Shown here: piece by piece, positions 1-8,312 of the stretch
Numbering within the stretch: the first letter of the stretch is position 1
Layout: each line of letters opens with the position of its first letter
Source of the DNA: RUG11462 sp045649405
GTDB lineage: Bacteria > Bacillota > Clostridia > Oscillospirales > Acutalibacteraceae
Length of the DNA: 64,000 nucleotides
Assembly (NCBI GenBank): GCA_045649405.1
Contig: JAZRPW010000038.1
Span: 38,446 to 102,445, forward strand
Reading direction: 5' to 3'
Position numbers and translations under genes: made by a program
The notes under the pieces: model-generated
Database searches by the model: none
What the model saw: only the letters and a program-made list of their open reading frames with translations
What the model was told of the DNA's origin: nothing

Positions 1-1147
1 GCTCAATACTCTGCTCATCGCCAATATCAGAAAAAATGTTGTTGAAAACTGCAACTTCACTGCCTTCAGAACAAGGCACCAAAAGGCCACTTGCAGCCAT
101 AATTGAAAGAAGCCCAATTGTTTTAATTGTAACAGTTTTACCGCCGGTGTTAGGACCGGTTATAACAAGCAATTTATAGTCTTTGCCAAGTGTAACATTA
201 ATTGGCACAACTGTGTTTTTGTCAAGCAAAGGGTGGCGTGCATTTTTAAGTTCAATGTAACTTTTGTCATTTAAAAGTGGCTTTGTTGCATTCATCTTTT
301 GCGCCAATTTTGCTTTGCCAAAAATATAATCAAGTTCAGTCAAAAGCCAAAGAGAATTTAAAATTGATTCTTTAACTTCGGCACATTCGCTTGAAAGTTC
401 AAACAAAATTCTTTCAATTTCTTCTTTTTCTTTTGACTTCAAAATTTTAATTTCGTTGTTTGCTTCTACAACTGCCATTGGCTCAATGAATACAGTAGAG
501 CCGGTAGAAGAAGTGTCATGCACAAGACCTGAAACTTCTGATTTATACTCTGCTTTAACCGGCACAACATATCTGCCGTTGCGTTGTGTAACAATAGCGT
601 CTTGCAAAAATTTGTTGTAAGAAGATGAACGAGTGATTTTTTCTAACTTTTCTCTAATTGAGTTGCTAATGCTAATCATCTTTCTTCTAATTGAAAAAAG
701 TGTGTCAGAAGCATTGTCATTCAACTCTTCATCGTTGCGAATGCATGTAAAAATCTTGTCAGATAAACGCTTGTTTTCATAAAGATTAGCAAAGTAATTG
801 TCAATTGAAGTTGAAATGCCTTCAGAATGAGAACGCCAATCTTTAATGGCAGTAACATTTTTTAAAACTCCGCCAATTGCCAAAATTTCAGAGTTGTTCA
901 ACATACCACCAGAAGCCGCACGAGTAAGTGGCGCAGTTACATCTTTAACCCCTGAAAATGGTGGGGTAGAGAAACTACAAATCAATTTGTAAGCGTCATC
1001 AGTTTTTTCTATTAACTTTTTTGTCTTTTCTAAATCATTTTGCGGTGTTGTTTCAAGCGCCTTTTGTTTAGCGCCTTCAGACACGCAACACTCTTTTAAT
1101 AAAACGCAAATTTTATCAAATTCAAGTGCTTTGTAATGTTTATTCAT
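1..1147 (-). CDS. mutS2: MutS2-family ATPase/endonuclease, N-terminal part (cut by window edge)
   Basis: MutS2 is a MutS-like ATPase that acts on branched DNA or collided ribosomes; here only the N-terminal ~380 residues lie in the window. Reading the minus strand from 1147 gives MNKHYKALEFDKI, the usual MutS2 opening, then the coiled lever region. Near 135-165 comes the Walker A motif GPNTGGKTVT, typical of MutS/MutS2 ATPases. The C-terminal ATPase half, KOW and Smr regions are beyond position 1. It starts 9 bases after the recO stop. The GAGGAT inside the last recO codons is the likely RBS; a TTG two codons earlier is an alternative start. Same-strand continuation of the era-yqzL-recO block suggests cotranscription. 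Confidence 0.93.
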   Translation of the reverse strand, partial: MNKHYKALEFDKICVLLKECCVSEGAKQKALETTPQNDLEKTKKLIEKTDDAYKLICSFSTPPFSGVKDVTAPLTRAASGGMLNNSEILAIGGVLKNVTAIKDWRSHSEGISTSIDNYFANLYENKRLSDKIFTCIRNDEELNDNASDTLFSIRRKMISISNSIREKLEKITRSSSYNKFLQDAIVTQRNGRYVVPVKAEYKSEVSGLVHDTSSTGSTVFIEPMAVVEANNEIKILKSKEKEEIERILFELSSECAEVKESILNSLWLLTELDYIFGKAKLAQKMNATKPLLNDKSYIELKNARHPLLDKNTVVPINVTLGKDYKLLVITGPNTGGKTVTIKTIGLLSIMAASGLLVPCSEGSEVAVFNNIFSDIGDEQSIE

Positions 1148-1156
1148 TTGCAAAAG

Positions 1157-1897
1157 TTAAATCCTCATCTGTTTATAAAAATCAAGTGTGTTGTAATTTT
1201 TTTCGGTCTGTGCTAAAAGATATTTTTCACAAACTTCGCCAAGAATTTTCTCGCTTTGTTCGTTAATTTTAAAAGAAAACATTTTCTTTTCATCTTGATA
1301 AATAATGTGGCAAATTGCCGCAAAAACACTGTTTGGAATTGAAATAAAATTCTCATCTTTACAGTTTTCACAAGCCACAACGCCGTTTATAATGTCAAAA
1401 CCAATGTTATCAAGATTTTCGCTCTTGCATTTTGTACAGCAAGAAACCGAAGGGCAATAACCAGAATATTCAAGAATTTTTAATTCAAAAATTGCCTTCA
1501 ACATCTCGGGCGAACGTTTTTTCTCGCACAACAAATGCAAACTGTTAAGAATAAGTCTTAAATAATTATCTGCCTTTTCAAAAATTGGCGCTAAATTTAA
1601 TAACAATTCGCAAAAATAACCTGCAAGGGAAAGTGAAACAATGTCATCACGAAGTCCAAAAAATATCTCCTTGCTTGTTGCCGAGTTGATTTTATATGTA
1701 TCTCGGGACTGATAAATTGTAAGTTCCGAGTAAGAAAGCAAAGAGGTTGCCGAAATGTTTTTAGATTTAATTTTCAAAGCACCAGGCGCAAAAGCACGAA
1801 TGAGCCCCAAATCTTCAGTTAAAACAGTAACAAGACGGTCAGCTTCGCCAACCTTTTGTTCCTTGATTATCAAACCGGTCGTTGTTGTAAGACTCAA
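1157..1897 (-). CDS. recO: DNA repair protein RecO
   Basis: RecO loads RecA in the RecFOR recombinational repair pathway. The 246-residue product is the usual length. It opens with the OB-fold signature (GLIIKEQKVGEADRLVTVLT) and has a four-Cys zinc motif around residues 150-180 (CPSVSCCTKC ... VACENC), as in Gram-positive RecO. The start codon is TTG, with AGGAGG nine bases upstream; no ATG gives a better start. The 5' end overlaps the small yqzL gene by 59 bases in another frame, so the two are translationally linked. It is flanked by era/yqzL and mutS2. Confidence 0.95.
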   Translation of the reverse strand: MSLTTTTGLIIKEQKVGEADRLVTVLTEDLGLIRAFAPGALKIKSKNISATSLLSYSELTIYQSRDTYKINSATSKEIFFGLRDDIVSLSLAGYFCELLLNLAPIFEKADNYLRLILNSLHLLCEKKRSPEMLKAIFELKILEYSGYCPSVSCCTKCKSENLDNIGFDIINGVVACENCKDENFISIPNSVFAAICHIIYQDEKKMFSFKINEQSEKILGEVCEKYLLAQTEKNYNTLDFYKQMRI

Positions 1898-1997
1898 ACT
1901 GTTTTGCCTCCTTTTCTTCGAAAATGCTATTTTTATATTTTAAATAATCATCAATTTTGCCACTGTTAACAAAATTTTCCCAAAAGTTTTCACTCAC
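1839..1997 (-). CDS. yqzL: YqzL-family small protein
   Basis: This is a 52-residue ORF between era and recO, the exact place of yqzL in Bacillus. It begins at a GTG with GGAG eight bases upstream and ends at a TGA inside recO. The start of the product, ENFWENFVNSGKIDDYLKYK, fits the YqzL pattern FW..F..TG.I..YL.YK. The function of YqzL is not known. It is followed by a charged, probably disordered tail. The call rests on synteny plus this short motif, both of which I read directly. The overlap with recO (59 bases) is larger than usual, so the last ~20 residues may be poorly constrained. Confidence 0.8.
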   Translation of the reverse strand: MSENFWENFVNSGKIDDYLKYKNSIFEEKEAKQFESYNNDRFDNQGTKGWRS

Positions 1998-2110
1998 AAA
2001 ATCATCTCCAAAAAAAGTTTTTGTATTATGATTTTTTGAATTAAAACAACTTTTATAATTGGAAAAATTATAACACTGTCAAAATCGCTTTATTTATGCG
2101 ACAAGGGAAT

Positions 2111-3004
2111 TTAATCCAACCCAAGCCCATGAATAATGCTATTTGATGTTCGCCAATTTTCTTTAACTTTAACCCAAAGTTTAAGATTAACTTTAATCTC
2201 GAAAAAGTTTTCAAGGTCGTGGCGAGCCATTGTACCAATCTTTTTAAGTGTTTGACCACCTTTGCCAATAACAATACCTTTGTGGCTTTGTCTTTCGCAG
2301 TAAATTGCCGCATCGATATCAAGAATGTCTGCCATCTCACGTTCTGCAAAACGCTCAATATCAACGGCAATGCCGTGTGGCACTTCCTTATCAAGACAAC
2401 GAAGCAACTTTTCTCTAATCATCTCTGCAGTGATAACACGCTCTGGTTGGTCAGTGAAAGAGTTTTCATCGAAAAAGTGAACAGATGGCACTGCAAACTT
2501 TTCAAGTTCTTCAAGCAAAACATCAAGCCCATCTTTTGTTTTTGCGCTAACAGGCACAACTGCTTGAAAGTCAAACAAATCTGTGTAATTTTTAATAATT
2601 TCAAAAAGTTCTTCTTTGTCTTTAAGCAAGTCAACCTTGTTAATTGCCAAAACTGCTTTCAAATTTCTCTTTTTAAATTTAGCAATAAGTTCTTCTTCTG
2701 CAGGTGTAATTTTAGTGTTTGCTTCAACCACCAAAAGACAACAGTCAACATCTGCCATACCTTCATTGACGGCTTTTACCATATATTCGCCTAAAGTGTT
2801 TTTAGGTTTGTGAAGGCCAGGTGTGTCAATGAAAACAAGTTGCATTTCATCTTTTGTAATAATACCTGAAATTTTTGTTCTGGTTGTTTGTGGCTTGTCA
2901 GAAACAATGGCAATTTTTTGACCAATAATTTTGTTCAAAATTGAAGATTTGCCAACGTTTGGTTTGCCAACAATAGCAATAAATGCAGATGTAGTTTTGC
3001 TCAT
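2111..3004 (-). CDS. era: GTPase Era
   Basis: Era is an essential GTPase that binds the 3' end of 16S rRNA and helps mature the 30S subunit. All elements are visible: the P-loop GKPNVGKSSILNK near residue 13, DTPGLH (G3) near 60, NKVDLL (G4) near 122, and a C-terminal KH domain with GIVIGKGGQTLKKIG. The length of 297 is standard. It lies 9 bases after ybeY and upstream of yqzL-recO, the common Firmicutes order, so it is probably part of the phoH-ybeY-era-yqzL-recO transcription unit. Confidence 0.97.
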   Translation of the reverse strand: MSKTTSAFIAIVGKPNVGKSSILNKIIGQKIAIVSDKPQTTRTKISGIITKDEMQLVFIDTPGLHKPKNTLGEYMVKAVNEGMADVDCCLLVVEANTKITPAEEELIAKFKKRNLKAVLAINKVDLLKDKEELFEIIKNYTDLFDFQAVVPVSAKTKDGLDVLLEELEKFAVPSVHFFDENSFTDQPERVITAEMIREKLLRCLDKEVPHGIAVDIERFAEREMADILDIDAAIYCERQSHKGIVIGKGGQTLKKIGTMARHDLENFFEIKVNLKLWVKVKENWRTSNSIIHGLGLD

Positions 3005-3013
3005 AAATACTCC

Positions 3014-3499
3014 TTAAGCCAAATCTCTTGGTTGCCCAACAAGATTCATAACTTCTTCTTCTTTTTCACGCATTGTTGCGGCTTCAATGCCACCGTTTAC
3101 ATGGTCATAACCTAAAAGGTGAAGCATTGAGTGGGTTGTAAGAAAACCAAGTTCTCTTCTAATTGAGTGGTCATATTCTTCTGCTTGTACAACTGCACGC
3201 TCAACAGAAATAACCACGTCGCCAAGCATTTTAAAGTTTGTTTCTGGGTTTACTGGATAATCGCCGTCTTCACCAAGAGGGAAAGAAAGCACATCAGTAG
3301 CTTTATCAATGTTGCGGAAGTTTTTGTTTAATTCGTGAATTCTTTCGTTGTCAACAAAAGTAATATTAACTTCATATTCGCCAACTAAATTTTCAACCTT
3401 TGCAACTGCATTGCAACATCTTCTAAGTAAAATTCTAATTCCTGTTGGAATTTTAACCTTTTTCTGTTCGTTTGAAATAATAACCTTAACCTTGTCCAT
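3014..3499 (-). CDS. ybeY: Endoribonuclease YbeY (16S rRNA maturation)
   Basis: YbeY is a single-strand metallo-endoribonuclease for rRNA maturation and ribosome quality control. The zinc site HSMLHLLGYDH (H-x3-H-x5-H) is present near residue 125, and the length (161) is normal. Upstream it follows phoH by 12 bases and downstream it abuts era, a conserved trio in Firmicutes. Confidence 0.96.
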   Translation of the reverse strand: MDKVKVIISNEQKKVKIPTGIRILLRRCCNAVAKVENLVGEYEVNITFVDNERIHELNKNFRNIDKATDVLSFPLGEDGDYPVNPETNFKMLGDVVISVERAVVQAEEYDHSIRRELGFLTTHSMLHLLGYDHVNGGIEAATMREKEEEVMNLVGQPRDLA

Positions 3500-3511
3500 T
3501 TTTGCCGTTCC

Positions 3512-4489
3512 TTATTTGTAATTCTTATTTCTTTTTTGTTCTTCGGCCTTTTCATAAGCTTTTACAATAGATTGCACAAGTTTGTGCCTTACAACGTCTT
3601 TTTCAGTGAGTTTAACTGTTTGAATATCATCAAGATTTTTCAAAATCCTAATAGCATCGTTAAGTCCTGAAGGCTTGCCGTCTGGCAAGTCGATTTGGGT
3701 GTTGTCGCCCGTAACAATCATTTTTGAATTAAATCCAAGACGAGTCAAAAACATTTTCATTTGTTCTTTTGTTGTGTTTTGCGCCTCATCAAGAATAATA
3801 AAAGAATCATCAAGTGTTCTACCACGCATGTAAGCAAGTGGAGCAACCTCAATTGCGCCTTTTTCATGAAGTCGTGCAAATGTTTCAGCACCAAACATAT
3901 CAAAAAGCGCGTCATAAAGTGGTCGCAAATAAGGGTCAACCTTTTGTTGTAAATCGCCTGGTAAAAAGCCCAACTTTTCGCCCGCCTCAACTGCAGGTCT
4001 TGTCAAAATAATGCGAGTAATTTTCTTTTCTTTAAACGCTCTAACTGCCGCAGCCACTGCAAGATAAGTTTTACCAGTACCTGCAGGACCAACGCCAATT
4101 ACAATTGTGTTGTTTTCAATTGCCTCAACATATTTTTTCTGCCCCAAAGTTTTTGGCTTGATTGGTTTGCCACTTACTGTAACAGCAACGCAAGTTTTAT
4201 CAGTAATCTCATACAAACTTTCGTCTTCGCCATCACGAATAAGCGAAATAATATAACCAATGTTTTGGTCTGTCAAAGTTTCCCCGCGTGACAAAAACAT
4301 AATCATATTTTTAACGGTTTTAATTGCGTTTTCAATTGTTTTTTCGTCGCCGGCAAACTTTAATTTCCCATCACGGTAGGTAATAGAAACACCAAATTCT
4401 TTTTCAACAATTCTAATATTTTCATCATAGCTGCCAAAAAGCCCACTAACAAGCTCGGCATCATCAATTTGCAAGTGTTTTTCAATCAC
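3512..4489 (-). CDS. phoH: PhoH-family ATPase (PhoL type)
   Basis: This is a cytoplasmic P-loop ATPase of the PhoH family, always found next to ybeY and thought to act with it on RNA. Visible motifs are Walker A GVGPAGTGKTYLA near 132 and Walker B with DEAQN near 230. An N-terminal KH-like region, as in PhoL proteins, makes up the first ~90 residues. The start is GTG with GGAG upstream. A strong promoter (ATGACA, 17, TATAAT with extended TG) lies about 40 bases upstream, so phoH is the first gene of the unit. Confidence 0.93.
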   Translation of the reverse strand: MIEKHLQIDDAELVSGLFGSYDENIRIVEKEFGVSITYRDGKLKFAGDEKTIENAIKTVKNMIMFLSRGETLTDQNIGYIISLIRDGEDESLYEITDKTCVAVTVSGKPIKPKTLGQKKYVEAIENNTIVIGVGPAGTGKTYLAVAAAVRAFKEKKITRIILTRPAVEAGEKLGFLPGDLQQKVDPYLRPLYDALFDMFGAETFARLHEKGAIEVAPLAYMRGRTLDDSFIILDEAQNTTKEQMKMFLTRLGFNSKMIVTGDNTQIDLPDGKPSGLNDAIRILKNLDDIQTVKLTEKDVVRHKLVQSIVKAYEKAEEQKRNKNYK

Positions 4490-4528
4490 TAAATTGCATC
4501 TCCAATTATATATTTTTATAATCGATTT

Positions 4529-4557
4529 ATTATAACATATTATTTTGATTTTGTCAT
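4529..4557 (-). promoter_or_regulatory. Sigma-A promoter for phoH-ybeY-era-yqzL-recO
   Basis: On the minus strand: -35 ATGACA (4557-4552), 17-base spacer, -10 TATAAT (4534-4529), with an extended TGT before the -10. It points to phoH. Confidence 0.7.
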
Positions 4558-4596
4558 TATAATATTAAAACTTTTTTAAAATATTTTCAAAAAGAA

Positions 4597-4626
4597 AACG
4601 GCCATCTCAAAAAAGAGATAGCCGTT
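4597..4626 (-). terminator. Rho-independent terminator of hppA
   Basis: The stem AACGGCCATCTC / GAGATAGCCGTT has an A6 loop and T-rich sequence after it on the minus strand. It lies just downstream of hppA. Confidence 0.85.
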
Positions 4627-4644
4627 AAAATTTTTCAGTTTAAA

Positions 4645-6720
4645 TTAAAGAATACTAAATGCTACAACGAGTGCTGCAAAAACGATTGAAACCATTGATA
4701 AAAGTTTAATCAAAATGTTAATTGCAGGACCTGAAGTATCTTTGAATGGGTCACCAACTGTGTCACCAACAACAGCTGCTTTGTGGTTGTCTGAACCTTT
4801 ACCACCGTGAACGCCACTTTCAATATACTTTTTAGCATTGTCCCAAGCACCACCAGAGTTTGACATAAATACTGCCATCAAGAAACCTGAAACAGTAGCA
4901 CCAGCAAGCATACCAACAACGCCTGTGCAACCCAAAATCATACCAACTGCAACTGGAACAACAACTGCAACAATGGTAGGAAGAACCATTTCTTTCAAAC
5001 TTGATTTTGTGCAAAGGTCAACGCATTTAGCATAATCAGCTTCAGCTTTGCCGTCCATAAGACCAGTAATTTCTTTGAACTGACGACGAACTTCTTTAAC
5101 AACGCTTTGCGCTGCACGACCAACAGATTCCATTGTGAGTGCTGCAAAAACGAATGGCAAGCATGCACCAATAAACAAACCAATAAGAACAGTTGGGTTT
5201 GTGATTGACAAGTCAGCAATTGCTTCTTTACCGCCTTCAATTGATTTGATTTTGTCAATATAAGAAACCATCAAAGCAAGAGCAGTCAAAGCAGCTGAAC
5301 CAATAGCAAAACCTTTGCCTGTTGCCGCTGTTGTGTTGCCAAGTGAGTCAAGAGCATCAGTTCTTTCACGAACTTCTTTCTCAAGACCAGCCATTTCAGC
5401 AATACCACCAGCATTATCAGCAACTGGACCATAAGCATCAGTAGCAAGTGTAATACCGAGTGTTGAAAGCATACCAACGGCTGCCAAAGCAATACCGTAC
5501 AAACCTTGAGCACCGCCACCAGAAACAAAGAATGAAACCAAAACGCAAATTGCAACAATAACAATTGGAAGAGCGGTTGAAAGCATACCAAGTGAAATAC
5601 CTGAAATAATGATTGTCGCAGAGCCGGTTTCAGAAGAAGCAGCAAGTTTTTTGGTTGGTTTATAAGAATCAGATGTGAAGTATTCTGTAGCTTGACCAAT
5701 CAAAACACCAGCAACAAGACCAGAAATAATTGGAATATACATTGTCCAGTTTTCAGCACCCAAAATAAAATAAACAAGTGGGAATGAAATAACTGCAATC
5801 AAAATTGCTGAGAAGTTAGTACCACGGCTTAAAGCTTTCAAAAGATTCTTTTGAGAAGCGCCTTCTTGTGTTCTAACCAAAGCAGTACCAAAGATTGAGC
5901 AAACAATACCAATTGCCGCAATAAGCATTGGTAAAGCCATTGCAGTAACAGAGTGGAAAGCAGAAACACCAAGTGCTGCTGCAGAAATAATACTACCAAC
6001 ATAAGACTCATAAAGGTCAGCGCCCATACCAGCAACGTCACCAACGTTGTCACCAACGTTATCAGCAATAACAGCTGGGTTTCTTGGGTCATCTTCAGGA
6101 ATGCCTGCTTCTACTTTACCAACAAGGTCAGCACCAACGTCTGCCGCTTTTGTGAAAATACCACCGCCAACACGAGCAAAAAGTGCCATTGAAGAAGCAC
6201 CCATACCGAATGTAAGCATTGCAGAAGTAATTTCTTCAGGAGACAAGTGGAAAACAAATTTCAATAAGAAGAACCAAATTGAAATATCAAGAAGTCCAAG
6301 ACCAACCACAGTAAAGCCCATAACAGAGCCAGCTGAAAAAGCAACTCTAAGACCTTTGTTCAAGCCTTCTCTACAAGCGTTAGCAGTACGAGCATTTGAC
6401 AAAGTAGCAATCTTCATGCCAATAAAACCTGAAAGGGCAGAGCAGAAACCACCTGTAATAAATGCGAATGGCACATAGAATGTCAAAAGGTTGAACACTG
6501 CCATTACTGTGAGAATTACAAAGAGTACAGCAAAGAAAACAATAACAATTGCGTATTGGCGTTTCAAATAAGCGTTAGCGCCTGCACGAATTGATTGCGA
6601 AATTTTCTGCATTTTGTCAGTACCCTCAGAGAATTTCAATACTTTTTTAGCGGTAAAAATTGCGTATAAAAGAGCGATTACCGCACCTACAAAAGTTGCA
6701 ATAACTAAATATCTTTCCAT
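4645..6720 (-). CDS. hppA: K+-dependent-type membrane ion-pumping pyrophosphatase
   Basis: This enzyme hydrolyses cytoplasmic PPi and pumps H+ and/or Na+ across the membrane. The 691-residue protein has about 16 membrane segments. It carries the PPi-binding motif DDPRNPAVIADNVGDNVGD near residue 205 and the C-terminal GDTVGDPFKDTSGP. In the family, Ala in the motif GNTTA(A) marks K+-dependent enzymes and Lys marks K+-independent ones; here it is GNTTAATGKG with A465, so K+ dependence is inferred. The pumped ion cannot be told by eye. It has its own promoter and terminator, so it is a single-gene unit placed between yqfD and phoH. Confidence 0.97.
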   Translation of the reverse strand: MERYLVIATFVGAVIALLYAIFTAKKVLKFSEGTDKMQKISQSIRAGANAYLKRQYAIVIVFFAVLFVILTVMAVFNLLTFYVPFAFITGGFCSALSGFIGMKIATLSNARTANACREGLNKGLRVAFSAGSVMGFTVVGLGLLDISIWFFLLKFVFHLSPEEITSAMLTFGMGASSMALFARVGGGIFTKAADVGADLVGKVEAGIPEDDPRNPAVIADNVGDNVGDVAGMGADLYESYVGSIISAAALGVSAFHSVTAMALPMLIAAIGIVCSIFGTALVRTQEGASQKNLLKALSRGTNFSAILIAVISFPLVYFILGAENWTMYIPIISGLVAGVLIGQATEYFTSDSYKPTKKLAASSETGSATIIISGISLGMLSTALPIVIVAICVLVSFFVSGGGAQGLYGIALAAVGMLSTLGITLATDAYGPVADNAGGIAEMAGLEKEVRERTDALDSLGNTTAATGKGFAIGSAALTALALMVSYIDKIKSIEGGKEAIADLSITNPTVLIGLFIGACLPFVFAALTMESVGRAAQSVVKEVRRQFKEITGLMDGKAEADYAKCVDLCTKSSLKEMVLPTIVAVVVPVAVGMILGCTGVVGMLAGATVSGFLMAVFMSNSGGAWDNAKKYIESGVHGGKGSDNHKAAVVGDTVGDPFKDTSGPAINILIKLLSMVSIVFAALVVAFSIL

Positions 6721-6751
6721 AGTTTATTTCCTTTCAAAAATGGTACCTTAC

Positions 6752-6780
6752 ATTATAAACTAACTTTTTTAAAAAGTCAA
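6752..6780 (-). promoter_or_regulatory. Sigma-A promoter for hppA
   Basis: Minus strand: -35 TTGACT (6780-6775), 17-base spacer, -10 TATAAT (6757-6752). The hppA ATG follows about 30 bases later with AAAGGA as RBS. Confidence 0.85.
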
Positions 6781-6813
6781 TACAATAAAGCCAAAATATT
6801 GTTGAAATATTAA

Positions 6814-7986
6814 CTATTTAAGAATGTTTTTAGTGCTTGCAATGTTTTCTTCGCAAATAAAGACTTTTGTAAACAAAATCCCACTGTTTTTGACATCAAA
6901 ATTTTCATATTCAACAGACTTAATTGTGTCTTTGAGTGTCTGTTTTGATTTTTCATTCATTTTCTTAATTGCCAACACTTTTGCAGTTTCTTGGTTTAAA
7001 ACCATCTTTTCATAGCGATAAGTTTTGAAAAATGCAGTGGTTTTTGAAAAGGGTAATTCCACACCCAAAAATGAGTAATTTTTTATTTTGTGTTTTGAAA
7101 TATAAGGACGTTTGACTTCGCCAAAAAACAGCGGAATTTTAATGTTGGCAATGTTAAAAACAGAGCGCTTTTTGGTGGTTTCATCAAAAACTTTTTGCTT
7201 GTAATTAAAAGGCACAAAAACCGTGAGTTTATGCCGTGTTTGCGCAATAACTTCGGCGTTTGAATGAACAAATTTCGTCGCTTTGTTGGTAAGTTCAATT
7301 GCACCTGAAACCAACAAATCTCCCTTTGCCACCGCCTCGCCAATTTTAACACTAACCCTGCCGGAATATGCTTTGATTTTCAAAATTTTGCCGTCTGTTT
7401 TAGCAACAATATTGCAGGGCTTTTTTGTGTTTTTTGTGGCTTGTTTTTTCTCGGTTTTAATTAGTTCAACATCAACAAAACACCCTTTAATATTAAAAGC
7501 AGCCCAAGAAAATTCGGGGTTTTCAATCAAAAAAATCTGCCTTGTTTTTTCTGTGTCAATTTCGCTTATCTTTCTGCCAAGGTAAATGCCAGTTTTGCTC
7601 AAAGAATTTAAAACTTTTTCTTTGTTTATTTCCTTGTCACAAACAAGTGAAATGTTCAAACAAAGCCCGGAAAGATAAAACAGTAAAAAGAAAAACAAAA
7701 CAACTCCAACAGGAATTCCATATCTAAAACGATATCTTCTTATCAAAAAGGGAAGACCACATCGTTTTGTAACTTTAAGTCGCATACAAGATTTTTTGGC
7801 TAAAGTTTTAATTTTTTTATAGTCTTTTGCATACATTTTTCCGCTCAAATCGTTAACATTTGCCTTTGCTTCCCAAACCAAAATGTTGTTTTTTGCGCAA
7901 AGATTCAAAAATCTTTCAGGAAAAACACCGTTGCCATAAAAATGCACATAGCCAGTAATGTTTTTGAAAAGGTTAAGCATAAACAT
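6814..7986 (-). CDS. yqfD: Sporulation protein YqfD
   Basis: YqfD is a sigma-E-controlled membrane protein needed for normal spore formation in Bacillus; its biochemical role is unknown. The 390-residue product has the family layout: a basic N-terminal cytoplasmic domain (to ~85), one membrane helix near 93-112 (GIPVGVVLFFFLLFYLSGL), then a large extracytoplasmic domain. The beta-rich stretch near 195-235 (DGKILKIKAYSGRVSVKIGE) is typical. ATG start with AGAGGTG seven bases upstream. It follows yqfC by 12 bases, as in other spore formers. Confidence 0.9.
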   Translation of the reverse strand: MFMLNLFKNITGYVHFYGNGVFPERFLNLCAKNNILVWEAKANVNDLSGKMYAKDYKKIKTLAKKSCMRLKVTKRCGLPFLIRRYRFRYGIPVGVVLFFFLLFYLSGLCLNISLVCDKEINKEKVLNSLSKTGIYLGRKISEIDTEKTRQIFLIENPEFSWAAFNIKGCFVDVELIKTEKKQATKNTKKPCNIVAKTDGKILKIKAYSGRVSVKIGEAVAKGDLLVSGAIELTNKATKFVHSNAEVIAQTRHKLTVFVPFNYKQKVFDETTKKRSVFNIANIKIPLFFGEVKRPYISKHKIKNYSFLGVELPFSKTTAFFKTYRYEKMVLNQETAKVLAIKKMNEKSKQTLKDTIKSVEYENFDVKNSGILFTKVFICEENIASTKNILK

Positions 7987-7998
7987 TACTAAACACCT

Positions 7999-8271
7999 CT
8001 AATCTTGAAATTCAATCTTTTGAAATTGCCCAGAAATACAAGCAGTTTCGGTTGTCAAACTGTCAAGTTTTAAATTAGCACCAAAAAATGCAACAACCCC
8101 TGAATTTGTGTTGATTTTAATTTCGGTTTCGCTATATTGCAAAATTGTGCATTTGCAGTCAATTAAAGCAGATTCGTTTGACTGCAATTCAATTCTCGCA
8201 CCGCTTAAAGCTCCGCTTGGCAATTCAAGATATCTGTTAATAATGTTTTTCTTGCTCTTCTTTTCAGACAA
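7999..8271 (-). CDS. yqfC: Sporulation protein YqfC
   Basis: YqfC is a small protein of unknown function always paired with yqfD in spore formers. I place the start at the TTG at 8271, giving MSEKKSKKNIINRYLELPSG, because GGGGTGG lies a few bases upstream and the 90-residue product matches the family length. A longer reading to 8319 would run into the divergent gene. The LELP motif near residue 15 and the beta-rich C-terminus fit the family. Probably sigma-E dependent by analogy. Confidence 0.82.
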   Translation of the reverse strand: MSEKKSKKNIINRYLELPSGALSGARIELQSNESALIDCKCTILQYSETEIKINTNSGVVAFFGANLKLDSLTTETACISGQFQKIEFQD

Positions 8272-8312
8272 AAAACCACCCCAAATAAATTTATGAATTA
8301 AAGGATTGTTTG

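Noticed and set aside
2219..2794. 191-codon plus-strand frame opposite era
   Set aside because: It is the antisense shadow of era, rich in Phe/Asn/Cys and without an RBS; the same holds for other long frames opposite rny, carB and the beta-helix gene.
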